DNA of 59,045 nucleotides from an uncultured Pseudomonadota bacterium (GCA_902826575.1 CADEFJ010000006.1:2413-61457); one strand, 5' to 3'; shown: positions 18,001 through 25,471, numbered from the stretch's first letter. Made by a program: numbers and translations. Notes: generated by a model not told the origin, from the sequence alone.

Positions 18001-18391
18001 CGAAACGCTTGCCGTGCGCACGCAGGACCGGCATGGTGCAAAGGTGGAGGTGGTGGCGCGGCTCACCACCCCCCTTGTACTTGGCCATGGAGCGCTCGAT
18101 CATCTGTACCGGATCGCTCAGGAAGCAGTGATCAATGCTGTACGGCATGGACAACCGAAGCACGTGCGGATCGAACTCACGCTGGAGGACGGTCGGGTCC
18201 GGCTTCGCGTCAGCGACGACGGTCGCGGCCTCGGGCCTGCGGCTGCCCATTCGACCGGACTTGGGCACAGGATCATGCGCTTCCGGGCGCAGCTGCTCGA
18301 TGGCGAACTCACCTTCAAGCCAGGTGAGCCGGGTCTCGTCGTGGAGTGTGTATGTCCGGTAACGAACCACCAGCGCGCCGCACTGTCCTGA
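15032..18391 (+). CDS. Seven-PAS NarL-type sensor kinase homologue lacking the phospho-acceptor His
   Basis: A 1119-residue cytoplasmic protein without transmembrane segments. About seven PAS domains are arrayed: one at ~25-125, four PAS_3-like units at ~145-650 with repeated RW..HPDD and (W)RW(I/V)..RGR...DGSP motifs, and two at ~660-900. A DHp segment of the HisKA_3 type follows, then a HATPase with N-box QEAVINAVRHG, DDGRGLG and GLGHRIM. In the DHp motif where relatives have L-H-D, this protein reads L-D-D: codon 923 is GAC (17798-17800). The rest of the motif, EQQRMGSDL..GVVENLTGIALQ, is intact. Kinase activity by His autophosphorylation is therefore doubtful. The start at 15032 is preferred over in-frame upstream ATGs, which precede no conserved sequence. 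It overlaps its response-regulator gene by 40 bases. Confidence 0.87.
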   Translation: MSTPLHAAIAGDLAPGLFRDMAEQWPGAVMVVNREGVIRWLNDAAHDWAPPGAGALIGASIDSMHLPWLQDHHDLAVVLLGGAQQLAPRAVIDRHGRERYCGLRLVPLRRGQVICGAMLFVEEGPAVDGSTILQAPPMSDTARAIALSASEVGVWSRDLHSGEGGVDAVWCAALRLDPCTGPDHVARWEKQVHPDDLSAYRESWDEFTQGARASFEAEFRALTADSRWLWLLQRGQVVEHDEAGRPRRTAGICIEIDARKRAEVALQEKESRLATALWGARAAFWHWNITSDVSTHSAMWFAMTGYQREEWERQARPWHSRLHPDDAERVERTIRDHFEGRTQSLEMEYRIRVASGEYRWMQDRGRVNEWDFEGNPTVAIGVSLDIESQKRAELELRASEARLETAVWGAKIGLWELDLGTGQARWYNDWCEQVDFDACEGADHQARWEANIHPDDRAEVDRSFDEHFAGRVEHYDAEYRVRTRGGEWRWIFERGRVTARAPDGSPLRIVGVCMDIDERTVAARDARELRERLERAIDVARIGIWSWDVHDGVFHCNDLYADYACGGEVPRDAAERQRARMARMHPDDIEAMRMLEEAVRAGRQDEFECRHRVRHAHGDWRWVLQRGRVTARAADGSPAHMAGFLVDVSDSYEEVRTREKAVAKLQTLAEHAPDYLLLLDRDLRVQIANRGWGAHRAADIVGRSVLDFVPEANRQVLTELYTNVLANGTSDERTVEQPRADGSGTLAFVHRVSAVREGGVVTGLTLAMTDATARLRAEERSRATESVLRTIAEVTSDWLVMLDADLRFTFINRRIGGHEPCEIIGRRLAELPLRVLGSGVRELVESVLRSGRPRTEEHDFLAPDGAPRRFELRVRPVHATATGSGPGQGLVITATDVTKRKALVREILEIAHREQQRMGSDLDDGVVENLTGIALQLRGVAGQLRKEGSEARADVEEVIGQVNAAIETTRALASGLSLVGAERGGLVAALETLAVRTQDRHGAKVEVVARLTTPLVLGHGALDHLYRIAQEAVINAVRHGQPKHVRIELTLEDGRVRLRVSDDGRGLGPAAAHSTGLGHRIMRFRAQLLDGELTFKPGEPGLVVECVCPVTNHQRAALS

Positions 18392-19029
18392 TCGTCGACG
18401 ACCATCCCATCGTGCGCCAGGGCCTCGCGCGCATGATCGAAGCCGCTCCCGACCTGTCCGTATGCGGCGAAGTCGAGAACCTGGCGGATGCGAGGCGCGC
18501 CATTCGCGAACTGCAACCCGACGTGGTGATCGTCGACCTGACCCTGGGGCAGGGCGACGGCCTCGAGCTCGTGCGCGACGTGCGCGCGCATCATCCGCGC
18601 CTGCCGATGCTGGTGCTCACCATGCACGAGGAGGGCATCTACGCCGAGCGGATGCTGGCCGCCGGTGCACGCGGTTACATCATGAAGGAGGCGGCGTCCG
18701 AGCAGTTGCTGACCGCCCTGCGCCGCGTCCTCGCGGGCAAGGTGTATCTCAGCGATGCGCTGGCTGCGCGCCTGCGCGCCCGCGACGCCATGCCGGAGGG
18801 CGAGGCGACCGAGGATCCTCTGTCCCGGCTCAGCAACCGCGAAATCCAGGTACTCGCGAAGCTTGGCCGGGGGATGTCCTCGCGCGCGATCGCGAGCGAT
18901 CTCACGGTGTCGGTGAAGACCGTCGAGTCCCACCGCCAGAGCATCAAACGCAAGCTCAACCTCGCTTCCAACTCGCAACTGCTGCAATACGCGCTGAGCT
19001 TCGTGGCCTCGACCCGCGGGGGCGCCTGA
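18352..19029 (+). CDS. NarL/FixJ-family response regulator
   Basis: A 225-residue response regulator. The receiver domain (about 12-130) keeps the acidic pair in LIVDDHP (Asp16/Asp17), phospho-accepting Asp62 in VIVDLTLG, the Thr in VLTMHE and the Lys in IMKEAA. The C-terminal LuxR-type HTH (about 155-215) contains LSNREIQVLAKLGRGMSSRAIASDLTVSVKTVESH. The start is inside the kinase gene (ATG 18352; a GTG at 18346 is an alternative), so the pair is translationally coupled. The receiver looks fully competent although the partner kinase lacks its His. Confidence 0.93.
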   Translation: MSGNEPPARRTVLIVDDHPIVRQGLARMIEAAPDLSVCGEVENLADARRAIRELQPDVVIVDLTLGQGDGLELVRDVRAHHPRLPMLVLTMHEEGIYAERMLAAGARGYIMKEAASEQLLTALRRVLAGKVYLSDALAARLRARDAMPEGEATEDPLSRLSNREIQVLAKLGRGMSSRAIASDLTVSVKTVESHRQSIKRKLNLASNSQLLQYALSFVASTRGGA

Positions 19030-19051
19030 GCGCAATCCCCCGGGGGGGGCC

Positions 19052-19080
19052 TTAAACCCCGGCGGCCCGAAACGCTTCCA
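19052..19080 (+). promoter_or_regulatory. Possible promoter of the ECF sigma operon
   Basis: Between the response-regulator stop and the sigma gene lies a G/C-homopolymer stretch (CCCCCGGGGGGGG) followed by TTAAACCCC...GAAACGCTTCCA. The TAAACC block resembles -35 elements of autoregulated ECF promoters, and the spacing to the sigma start would fit. No -10 element can be identified with confidence, so this is a candidate only. Confidence 0.25.
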
Positions 19081-19102
19081 AGCCATGCATAAGGAGGATC
19101 CC

Positions 19103-19675
19103 TTGGCAGACGGTGGGACAGCGAGCGCCCGGGTCATGGACGTGGCGGGCATCGAAGATGCGCTGGTGGTACGGGCGCGGCGGGGCGATGCACGGGCGTT
19201 CGAGCGCCTGTATCGCGAGCACGCCGGTCGGGTCCACGGCCTGTGCCTGCGGATGACCCGCGATCCGCAGCTGGCCGAGGACTACACGCAAGAGACATTC
19301 ATCCGGGCATGGCGCGCACTCGATCGCTTCGAGGCGCGCAGCCGGATGTCGACCTGGCTGCACAGGATCGCCGTCAACGTGATCCTCGAACACCGCCGCC
19401 GCCGTGATGTGCCTCTGGAGTTCGTCGAGGACGCGGCAGACTACGAACGCGACAACGACACGCTCGATACGCCTGTCGAAGAGGCGGAGCTAGAAGCGGC
19501 GATCGGCTCGCTGCCGCCGGGCGCGCGTGACGTGCTGACGCTCTGCGGGATTTACGGTTACGCCCACGGTGAGGCCGCCGCGATGCTCGGTATTGCGGAA
19601 GGGACCTGCAAGGCACAGCTGCACCGCGCGCGTGCCCTGATGCGCGCGCGGTTGGCGGGTGGAGAAGCACGATGA
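19103..19675 (+). CDS. ECF RNA polymerase sigma factor
   Basis: A 190-residue group-IV sigma-70 factor. Sigma region 2 (about 30-95) contains FERLYREHAGRVHGLCLR and AEDYTQETFIRAWRAL; region 4 (about 130-180) contains LPPGARDVLTLCGIYGYAHGEAAAMLGIAEGTCKAQLHRARALMR. The start is decided by a perfect AAGGAGG at 19091-19097 five bases before TTG 19103; the in-frame ATG at 19085 lies upstream of that Shine-Dalgarno and would have none of its own. The stop overlaps the next ATG (ATGA), typical of sigma/anti-sigma pairs. It lies just downstream of the response regulator, which might feed into it. Confidence 0.9.
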   Translation: MADGGTASARVMDVAGIEDALVVRARRGDARAFERLYREHAGRVHGLCLRMTRDPQLAEDYTQETFIRAWRALDRFEARSRMSTWLHRIAVNVILEHRRRRDVPLEFVEDAADYERDNDTLDTPVEEAELEAAIGSLPPGARDVLTLCGIYGYAHGEAAAMLGIAEGTCKAQLHRARALMRARLAGGEAR

Positions 19676-20232
19676 TCAAGCACGAACGCAAGGTGGGCTC
19701 GCCCGGTGACTTGCCGCAGGACATTGCGCCGGGGCGCGACCTGTGGCCCGGCATCGCCGCGGCCATCGGCGCCGATGCCGGACCGCGCACCGGCAGTGCG
19801 GCAATGGCGCCGCCGCCTCGACCCCATACCCCGCATCCGCTGCTGGCGCTGGCCGCCGCGGCAGCCTGCGTGGCGGTGGGTGTGTGGCTCGGTCGCGCAA
19901 CAGCGCCCCCGCCCACCGCGGCCGTCGCACCACCGCCATCGAGCGCCGTGCCGGTCAGCTATGCGCCGGATGCGCGCTTCGATCGCACGCGCGAGGAACT
20001 GTTGCGGGACGTGGGCGTGCGCCTGGCCGCCCTGCCACCGGAAAGCCGCGCGAAGGTCGAGGCGAGCCTCGCCGACCTGCAGCGTGCGCGCACCGAGATC
20101 GAATCGGCGCTCGGGCGCGATCCGGGCAATGCACTGCTGCAGGCCATGTTGGTGAACAGTTATCAGGACGAGATGCGGGTGCTCGCGGCGGTACGCGAGA
20201 CGTGGGCATCCATAGAGGAGATTGGAGCATGA
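19672..20232 (+). CDS. Putative membrane anti-sigma factor
   Basis: A 186-residue single-pass membrane protein. A cytoplasmic N-terminal part (1-55; contains LPQDIAPGRDLWPGIAAAI, a phrase common in anti-sigma factors of this type) precedes a transmembrane helix at about 58-76 and a proline-rich periplasmic linker. The periplasmic part (about 100-180) is helical and likely coiled coil (ESRAKVEASLADLQRARTEIESAL). There is no zinc-binding HxxxCxxC motif, so it is not a ZAS protein. Function is inferred mainly from four-base overlaps with the sigma gene before it and the DUF4097 gene after it. Confidence 0.7.
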   Translation: MIKHERKVGSPGDLPQDIAPGRDLWPGIAAAIGADAGPRTGSAAMAPPPRPHTPHPLLALAAAAACVAVGVWLGRATAPPPTAAVAPPPSSAVPVSYAPDARFDRTREELLRDVGVRLAALPPESRAKVEASLADLQRARTEIESALGRDPGNALLQAMLVNSYQDEMRVLAAVRETWASIEEIGA

Positions 20233-21134
20233 GAATGTATGCGATGAAGGACGTCGTCGGCTTTGCGCTGGTCGCGATGTTGCTGGCGACACCAGCGCTG
20301 GCGCGCGACGACCGGCCGCTCAATGAGCGCATCGCGGCCGACGCGGACGGTGAGGTGATCGTCAGCAATGTCAGCGGTTCGGTACGCGTCGAAGGTTGGG
20401 CCCGGAACGAGGTCGAGGTGACCGGCTCCATCGATGAAGACGTGGAGCGCGTCGAGGTGGCGCGTGACGGCAAGCGGGTGACCGTCAAGGTGGTGCTGCC
20501 GAAGGGTTCATCGAACGATTCGGACGCCGACCTCACGATCCGGGTGCCGGCCGCATCGCGCCTCGAGGTGACCAGCGTCAGTGCCGATGGCACGGTGCGC
20601 GGTGTCACCGGCGCACTGCGGCTGAAGTCGGTGAGCGGCGAGATCGAGGCCCGCGGCGTCGCGAGCGACAGTGATTTCAAGACCGTCAGTGGCGACATAC
20701 GCGTCGCGGCGGCAGCGACGCCGGTCAAGCTGCGCGCCACCAGCGTCAGCGGCACGATCATCGTCGACGATGTGTCGGGCGAAATCGAAGCGCTGACGGT
20801 GAGCGGAGAAATGCTGCTCGACCTCGATGCCATCACGTACGCCCGGGCGAGAACCACCTCGGGTGACTCCCGCGTCAGCGGGCAGCTCGCGAAAGATGCC
20901 CGGGTCGAGTTCGAAAGCGTGAGTGGCGACGTGATCCTGAAGCTCGGCTCCGAGGCGGGCTTTGCCGCCAGCGCGGAGTCGTTCAGCGGCGAGCTGTCGA
21001 ACTGCTTCGGGGTGAAACCCGAGGCGGTGAGCAAGTACGGGCCGGGGGAGCGGATGTCGCTGACACGCGGCGAGGGCAGCGCGCGGGTACGCATCCAGAC
21101 GATGAGTGGCGATGTGAGGATCTGCGACCGCTGA
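20229..21134 (+). CDS. Exported DUF4097 repeat protein
   Basis: A 301-residue protein with a Sec signal peptide (about 1-24, ending ALA) and a right-handed beta-solenoid-like DUF4097 domain. The repeat unit is about 20-25 residues with the recurring (S/T)VSG(E/D/T) turn, visible at least eight times (NVSGSV, SVSGEI, TVSGDI, SVSGTI, DVSGEI, TVSGEM, TTSGDS, SVSGDV). Such proteins frequently accompany ECF sigma/anti-sigma genes in gammaproteobacteria; a role in envelope sensing or as the regulon target is plausible but unproved. Its ATG overlaps the previous stop by four bases. Confidence 0.85.
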   Translation: MRMYAMKDVVGFALVAMLLATPALARDDRPLNERIAADADGEVIVSNVSGSVRVEGWARNEVEVTGSIDEDVERVEVARDGKRVTVKVVLPKGSSNDSDADLTIRVPAASRLEVTSVSADGTVRGVTGALRLKSVSGEIEARGVASDSDFKTVSGDIRVAAAATPVKLRATSVSGTIIVDDVSGEIEALTVSGEMLLDLDAITYARARTTSGDSRVSGQLAKDARVEFESVSGDVILKLGSEAGFAASAESFSGELSNCFGVKPEAVSKYGPGERMSLTRGEGSARVRIQTMSGDVRICDR

Positions 21135-21167
21135 CGGCCCGGGATCGCCGGCAGCTAGAATGGATCC

Positions 21168-22451
21168 GTGCGCATCGCGAAATGGATCCTGATCGGAATC
21201 GGTGGGCTGCTCGCGGTGGTGGCGCTCGCCATCCTCGTCCTCACCCGGCTCATCGATCCCGCCCGCTTCAAGGGGCCGATCGAGCGCCAGGTCGCTGCCG
21301 CCACGGGGCGCGATTTCAGGCTGGCCGGCGACATCGAACTCTCTTTCTTTCCGTGGCTTGCCCTGACCACCGGCGCCGCGCAGTTGCCGGCGCCGGCAGG
21401 TTTCGCCGACCCGCGGTTTCTCGCCTGGCAGGAAGCGCATGTCGGCGTGCGATTGCTGCCGCTGTTGCGTGGCGAACTTGTCGTCGATCGCGTGCGGCTC
21501 GCCGGGCTCGAGGCGCGGCTCGTGAAGGCGGTCGACGGACGCGTGAACTGGGCATTCGACCAGGCCGGCGGTGATGCCACGAGCATCGGAGATACGAGCC
21601 GAGACGGCGAGCTGCCCGATATCGCCGGCATCGAACTGCGCGAGGCGCACATCACCTATATCGACGAGGCGGCCGGCACGCAGTTCGAACTGGCCGAGGC
21701 CCGCGTCGATGTCGAACCCCTGCGCAGCGGCGCCCCGATGCACATCGACGCGGCGGCGGTTGCCTCGAGGGCGGGGATGCCCGAGCGAGTCGCGTTCGAG
21801 CTTGAGTCGCGCGTCACGCCAGGTCCGTCCGTGGTGGCCCACGCGACGACCCTGTCCGGCACATTGCGCGATGGCCGATTCGGCGCAGATGGCGTGCCGT
21901 GGCGCCTGGCCGCACCACTCGTGACTTACGATGCGGCGAGCGGTGCGCTCGACGCCCCCGAGTGGCAGCTGCGCTTCGCGGAGGCGCAGTTGAGCGGCGT
22001 GCTCGCAGCGCACCTGGGCGATGTGCCCGCAGCCGAGGGCCGGGTCCGCCTGGCGCGGGTCTCGCTGCGCGAGACACTCGCTGCTGCGGGGATCTCCTTG
22101 CCGCCGACGCGCGATAGAGAGGCCTACGATCGCCTCGAGCTGGATGCCGGCTTCCGGATCTCCGGTCCCGGTTTCACGGTGTCGCCACTCACCATCCGCC
22201 TCGATGACACGAGCCTCAGCGGCACCATCGAGCGGGACTCGTTCGAGGACAGCCTCATCCTCTTCGCGCTGCACGCCGATCGCATGGACGTCGATCGTTA
22301 TCTGAAGCCCGCGGGCACGCCCAGCGAACCGTTCGTCTTTCCGGCGGACGCCCTCAAGGGCCTGCGCGCGAGGGGTACGCTCGCGATCGACGCAGCCACG
22401 CTCGAGGGTGTGCATCTGCGCGGCGTGCGGTTCGAAGCCGATACGCCATGA
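21168..22451 (+). CDS. asmA: AsmA family protein, C-terminally shortened
   Basis: A 427-residue AsmA-type protein starting at GTG 21168. The N-terminal transmembrane anchor (about 5-25) and the family start [40 protein letters not shown]-like region are clear, followed by the beta-rich bridge domain. AsmA proteins are envelope-spanning lipid-transfer/outer-membrane-homeostasis proteins and usually run to 600 residues or more. Here the frame stops right after the conserved [20 protein letters not shown] region, overlapping the mutY ATG. The usual second C-terminal domain is absent from the window in every frame, so the protein may be a natural truncation. asmA-mutY-yggX order is conserved in gammaproteobacteria. 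Confidence 0.8.
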   Translation: MRIAKWILIGIGGLLAVVALAILVLTRLIDPARFKGPIERQVAAATGRDFRLAGDIELSFFPWLALTTGAAQLPAPAGFADPRFLAWQEAHVGVRLLPLLRGELVVDRVRLAGLEARLVKAVDGRVNWAFDQAGGDATSIGDTSRDGELPDIAGIELREAHITYIDEAAGTQFELAEARVDVEPLRSGAPMHIDAAAVASRAGMPERVAFELESRVTPGPSVVAHATTLSGTLRDGRFGADGVPWRLAAPLVTYDAASGALDAPEWQLRFAEAQLSGVLAAHLGDVPAAEGRVRLARVSLRETLAAAGISLPPTRDREAYDRLELDAGFRISGPGFTVSPLTIRLDDTSLSGTIERDSFEDSLILFALHADRMDVDRYLKPAGTPSEPFVFPADALKGLRARGTLAIDAATLEGVHLRGVRFEADTP

Positions 22452-23491
22452 TCCCGCTCGCCGACGCACTCCTGCCCTGGCATCGCGACCATGGCCGCCA
22501 CGACCTGCCGTGGCAGCGCGACCGGTCCCCGTACCGCGTGTGGATCTCGGAGATCATGTTGCAGCAGACGCAGGTGGCGACCGTGATCCCGTATTTCGAG
22601 CGCTTCGTGCAGCGCTTCCCCGACGTGGTGACACTTGCCGACGCGCCGCTCGATGAAGTGCTGCACCTGTGGTCCGGCCTTGGCTATTACGCGCGTGCGC
22701 GCAACCTGCATCGCGCCGCGCAGCGCGTTCGCGACGAGTTCGCAGGCCGCTTTCCCGCGACTTTCGCGCAGATCGAAGGCTTGCCGGGGATCGGCCGCTC
22801 CACCGCCGGCGCGATCCTCGCGCTCGCGCGCGGCGAGCGCTTTCCGATCCTCGATGGCAACGCCAGGCGCGTGCTCGCGCGCGCGTTTGGCATCACCGGC
22901 GCGCCCGGCGAGCGCGCCTTCGAGCAGCGCCTGTGGGTGCTCGCCGAGGAGAACACGCCGCGCGCGCAGGTCGAGGCGTACACCCAGGCGATCATGGATC
23001 TCGGTGCGACCGTGTGCGTACGCCGGCGGCCGCTGTGTCCGTTGTGCCCGCTGCGCGACTGTTGCATCGCGCACCGCACCCATCGCGAGCACCTGATTCC
23101 CGCGCCGCGCGCGCGCGCCCGCGGCGTGCGGCGCGTACGCGAAGTCGTGATGCTGGTCGCGCAGCGCGAGGACGGCGCCGTGTTGCTCGAGCGCCGGGCG
23201 CCGGCGGGCATCTGGGGCGGCCTGTGGTGCCTGCCGGAGTTCACGAGCGAGTCCGCGGCGCGCAGTTACGCGGCCTCGCAACTCGAAGGCGTCGCGCTCG
23301 CCGCGCAGACGCTTACCCCTGTGCCCCATGCCTTCACGCATTTCGATCTCGTGATCACGCCGCTGCTCGCGCACTGCCGCGACGGCGGGTCTATCGCGGA
23401 GGAGGGGCGGGCGCTGTGGTATGACATCCGCTCGCCGGCACGGGTAGGATTGCCGGCCCCGGTACAGCTGATCCTCGCGAGCCTGACATGA
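22448..23491 (+). CDS. mutY: A/G-specific adenine DNA glycosylase MutY
   Basis: A 347-residue glycosylase that removes adenine mispaired with 8-oxoguanine. The catalytic Glu is in [10 protein letters not shown] near residue 37, the helix-hairpin-helix is [14 protein letters not shown] near 112-126, and the catalytic Asp is in [12 protein letters not shown] near 138. The [4Fe-4S] cluster ligands are Cys190, Cys197, Cys200 and Cys206 (C-X6-C-X2-C-X5-C). A C-terminal NUDIX-like domain (about 230-345) for 8-oxoG recognition is present. The ATG overlaps the asmA stop; the stop overlaps the yggX ATG by four bases. Confidence 0.97.
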   Translation: MIPLADALLPWHRDHGRHDLPWQRDRSPYRVWISEIMLQQTQVATVIPYFERFVQRFPDVVTLADAPLDEVLHLWSGLGYYARARNLHRAAQRVRDEFAGRFPATFAQIEGLPGIGRSTAGAILALARGERFPILDGNARRVLARAFGITGAPGERAFEQRLWVLAEENTPRAQVEAYTQAIMDLGATVCVRRRPLCPLCPLRDCCIAHRTHREHLIPAPRARARGVRRVREVVMLVAQREDGAVLLERRAPAGIWGGLWCLPEFTSESAARSYAASQLEGVALAAQTLTPVPHAFTHFDLVITPLLAHCRDGGSIAEEGRALWYDIRSPARVGLPAPVQLILASLT

Positions 23492-23757
23492 CCCGAACCG
23501 TACATTGCGTGATGTTGAAGAGGGAGGCCCCCGGCCTCGACCGGCCGCCCTATCCGGGCGCGCTTGGCCAGCGGATCTTCGAGGAAGTCTCGAAGGAAGC
23601 GTGGGCGCGCTGGGTCGGCCACCAGACGATGCTGATGAACGAGTACCGCCTGACGCCGGTGGATCCGAAGGCGCGCAAGTTCCTCGAGCAGGAAATGGAA
23701 AAGTTTTTCTTCGGCGAGGGGTCGGGATTGCCGGAGGACTATCGTCCTCCGGGCTGA
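23488..23757 (+). CDS. yggX: Fe(2+)-trafficking / oxidative damage protection protein YggX
   Basis: An 89-residue YggX protein, full-length for the family. It opens [20 protein letters not shown], with the single conserved Cys7 in the usual place, and contains [19 protein letters not shown] and the C-terminal [17 protein letters not shown]. YggX protects Fe-S clusters against oxidative damage and may carry iron; being translated together with the Fe-S enzyme MutY is functionally sensible and conserved in the group. Confidence 0.96.
   Translation: MTRTVHCVMLKREAPGLDRPPYPGALGQRIFEEVSKEAWARWVGHQTMLMNEYRLTPVDPKARKFLEQEMEKFFFGEGSGLPEDYRPPG
23731..23752 (+). terminator. Hairpin at the 3' end of yggX
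   Basis: A perfect 9-bp inverted repeat, CCGGAGGAC-TATC-GTCCTCCGG, lies within the last yggX codons and stops five bases before the stop codon. No T-tract follows (GCTGAGAG instead), so it is more likely an RNA-stabilising or attenuating hairpin than a strong intrinsic terminator. Confidence 0.4.
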
Positions 23758-23773
23758 GAGCTGAGAGCTGAGG
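23753..23773. repeat. Short tandem repeat GCTGAGA x3
   Basis: Three consecutive 7-base units (GCTGAGA, GCTGAGA, GCTGAGG) begin in the yggX stop codon and fill most of the yggX-gst gap. The complementary word CTCTCAGC recurs after the DUF885 gene (about 57500-57507), suggesting a genome-wide family of small intergenic repeats. Confidence 0.5.
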
Positions 23774-23782
23774 GCCAGAGGC

Positions 23783-24442
23783 ATGTCGCTCGTGTTGTTT
23801 GCGCATCCGTTCAGTTCCTATTGCCAGAAGGTGCTTACTGCGCTGTACGAGAATGCGACGCCGTTCGAGTACCGGCTGCTGGCGCTGGGCGATCCGGCCG
23901 CCGCCGCCGAGCTCGACGCACTGTGGCCGCTCGGGCGCTTCCCGGTATTGGTCGACAATGGCGCGACGGTCGTTGAAGCCACGATCATCATCGAGCATCT
24001 GGACCTGCTGCATCGCGGGCCGGTGCGGTTCCTGCCCGACGATCCGCGCGCCGCGCTCCACGTGCGCATGATGGACCGCTTCTTCGACAACTACGTGATG
24101 ACGCCGATGCAGAAGATCGTGTTCGATTGCATTCGCGCCCCCGAGGATCGTGATCCGCAAGGCGTCGCCGATGCGCGCTCGATGCTCGACAAGGCCTGCC
24201 TGTGGCTCGACAGGCGCATGCAGGACCGCGAATGGGCTGCGGGTGAGGACTTCAGTCTGGCCGATTGCGCAGCGGCGCCGTCACTCTTTTATGCGGATTG
24301 GGTGCATCCGATCGGCGTGGAACTCGCGAACGTGCGCGCCTATCGGCAGCGGTTGCTCGCGCGGCCGTCCTTTGCGCGCGCCGTGGACGAGGGGCGGCCC
24401 TATCGGCAGTACTTCCCGCCGGGCGCTCCGAACAGGGATTGA
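23783..24442 (+). CDS. Glutathione S-transferase family protein
   Basis: A 219-residue GST-fold protein. The N-terminal thioredoxin-like domain (1-80) has SSYCQKV near residues 11-17, a cysteine in the active-site position, and the cis-Pro block GRFPVLVDNGATVVEATIIIEHL. The C-terminal helical domain includes FSLADCAAAPSLFYADWV with the N-capping box. It belongs to a different subgroup from the beta-class enzyme at 8233. Natural substrate unknown. It ends convergently with the HdeD-like gene, separated by a long inverted repeat that includes both stop codons. Confidence 0.9.
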   Translation: MSLVLFAHPFSSYCQKVLTALYENATPFEYRLLALGDPAAAAELDALWPLGRFPVLVDNGATVVEATIIIEHLDLLHRGPVRFLPDDPRAALHVRMMDRFFDNYVMTPMQKIVFDCIRAPEDRDPQGVADARSMLDKACLWLDRRMQDREWAAGEDFSLADCAAAPSLFYADWVHPIGVELANVRAYRQRLLARPSFARAVDEGRPYRQYFPPGAPNRD

Positions 24443-24547
24443 AGGAAAAGCGAACAGCGAATAGCGAATAGCGAACAGACTACAGCCAGATCATCGGCGG
24501 CGCGCCTCTGGCTGTAATCCGTTCGCTGCCCGCTGTTCGCTCCTTCA
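24440..24547. repeat. Long imperfect inverted repeat with GCGAATA units (probable bidirectional terminator)
   Basis: The left arm (24440-24490) begins TGAAGGA, contains the repeated units GCGAACAGCGAATAGCGAAT, and ends TACAGCCAGA. The right arm (24507-24547) is its imperfect reverse complement, starting TCTGGCTGTA and ending TCCTTCA. The inner 10-bp arms pair perfectly around a 16-base loop, and the outermost 7 bp pair perfectly and include the stop codons of both convergent genes. This can form a long hairpin in RNA from either strand, suited to transcription termination or mRNA 3'-end protection. GCGAATA-type repeats look like a mobile or expanding repeat family. Confidence 0.6.
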
Positions 24548-25090
24548 GACGCCCATCGGGCGCCGCTTGTTGCGAAAGCCCCTAATCCGCAAACCGGAAA
24601 TCACCAGCACGACGCCGATCACGAGCGCGAAGGCGCCAATCAGCGTGGCGATGGCCAGCGCGCCGGCCGCCGGCTGGCGCAGCACGAGCACGCCGAAGAC
24701 GATGCTGACGAGGCCCGAGATTCCGAGCCACCACTCGAAGTCGATTTCGTTGCGGAAGCGGATCGCGGTGTAGATATCGAGCAAGCCATGCGCAATCGCC
24801 CAGACGGCGATCACGATCAGGATCGAGATCGCGGCAAGCCCGGGCGCGAGGACCGCGACGGCACCCGCCGCGATGCTGATGATGCCGCTCCAGAACGGCC
24901 AGCCCCAGTGCTTCGCCTTGGCGGCGTAGTAGATCGAGGCGATGCCGTCGACGATCCAGTAGGCCGCGATCAGCATCAGGAAGGCGAGCAGGCTGATGCC
25001 GGGCCAGGCGAACACGAGGATGCCGAAGAGGATGGCGACCACGCCTCGCACGATCGGTACCCACCAGAAATCGAGCAGGGTCTTCTCCAT
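24545..25090 (-). CDS. HdeD/DUF308-family membrane protein
   Basis: A 181-residue integral membrane protein with six transmembrane helices in three DUF308 repeats, the HdeD family; the first is VRGVVAILFGILVFAWPGISLLAFLMLIAAYWIVDG-like and the GI(A)SIYYA motif recurs. HdeD is an acid-resistance membrane protein in E. coli; the role here is inferred only. The start at 25090 is chosen because GGGGAG stands eight bases upstream and the first helix begins soon after MEKTLLDFWW. The stop codon forms part of the shared inverted repeat with the GST gene. Confidence 0.85.
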   Translation of the reverse strand: MEKTLLDFWWVPIVRGVVAILFGILVFAWPGISLLAFLMLIAAYWIVDGIASIYYAAKAKHWGWPFWSGIISIAAGAVAVLAPGLAAISILIVIAVWAIAHGLLDIYTAIRFRNEIDFEWWLGISGLVSIVFGVLVLRQPAAGALAIATLIGAFALVIGVVLVISGLRIRGFRNKRRPMGV

Positions 25091-25246
25091 GATCAGCGCT
25101 CCCCGGGCGATGGTTATTCTCGCCGCTAGCATGGACCTGCCGGATACCCGCGGGCAATGGTGTCTGGGTAATCAAGGACTTGGCGCAGGCCTCGCTTGAC
25201 GCCCCGCTGCGCCGCGGCTCTAATACGCGCCCCTTCTTCCAACGGC

Positions 25247-25322
25247 GGCCAGGTAGCTCAGTTGGTAGAGCAGCGGATTGAAAATCCGCGTGTCGTTGGT
25301 TCGATTCCGACCCTGGCCACCA
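25247..25322 (+). tRNA. tRNA-Phe (anticodon GAA)
   Basis: A 76-nt cloverleaf with encoded CCA. Acceptor arms GGCCAGG/CCTGGCC pair, the D arm is GCTCAGTTGGTAGAGC, the anticodon stem GGATT/AATCC closes loop TTGAAAA (anticodon GAA), the variable region is GTGTC and the T arm is GTTGGTTCGATTCCGAC. It precedes the arsenic operon by under 200 bases. Confidence 0.97.
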
Positions 25323-25330
25323 TTTCACCG

Positions 25331-25389
25331 CGACCACACCGTCAACTCTCGTGGTCGAAGTAGATCCTTCTCGGGCCGAGGCAGGCCCG
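25331..25389 (+). other. Two hairpins downstream of tRNA-Phe
   Basis: Two perfect inverted repeats follow the tRNA: CGACCAC/GTGGTCG (25331-25337 with 25351-25357) and CGGGCC/GGCCCG (25372-25377 with 25384-25389). Neither has a clear T-tract. They may end or process the tRNA transcript. The rest of the 187-base gap to arsR holds only the ars promoter/operator. Confidence 0.35.
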
Positions 25390-25471
25390 TCCGCACATCT
25401 TCCAGGGGCCAGGTCCCGCAATTGCGCATTGCTGCAGTCGGCCGGGCGGGGCTGACCGCAATTCGGCGGTC

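Noticed and set aside
14894-18370. A 1158-codon open frame on the minus strand opposite the PAS kinase gene
   Set aside because: It mirrors the kinase codons, has no recognisable domain, and long antisense open frames are expected in GC-rich DNA with strong third-position bias. The plus-strand PAS/HATPase motifs identify the real gene.
22298-24160. A 620-codon minus-strand open frame opposite mutY, yggX and gst
   Set aside because: The plus strand carries mutY with its Fe-S cysteines; the antisense translation has no family similarity that I can see.
24450-24480. Possible CRISPR repeats (GCGAACAGCGAATAGCGAATA...)
   Set aside because: Units are about 7 bases, without spacers, and belong to one imperfect inverted repeat between convergent genes. 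No cas gene is present.
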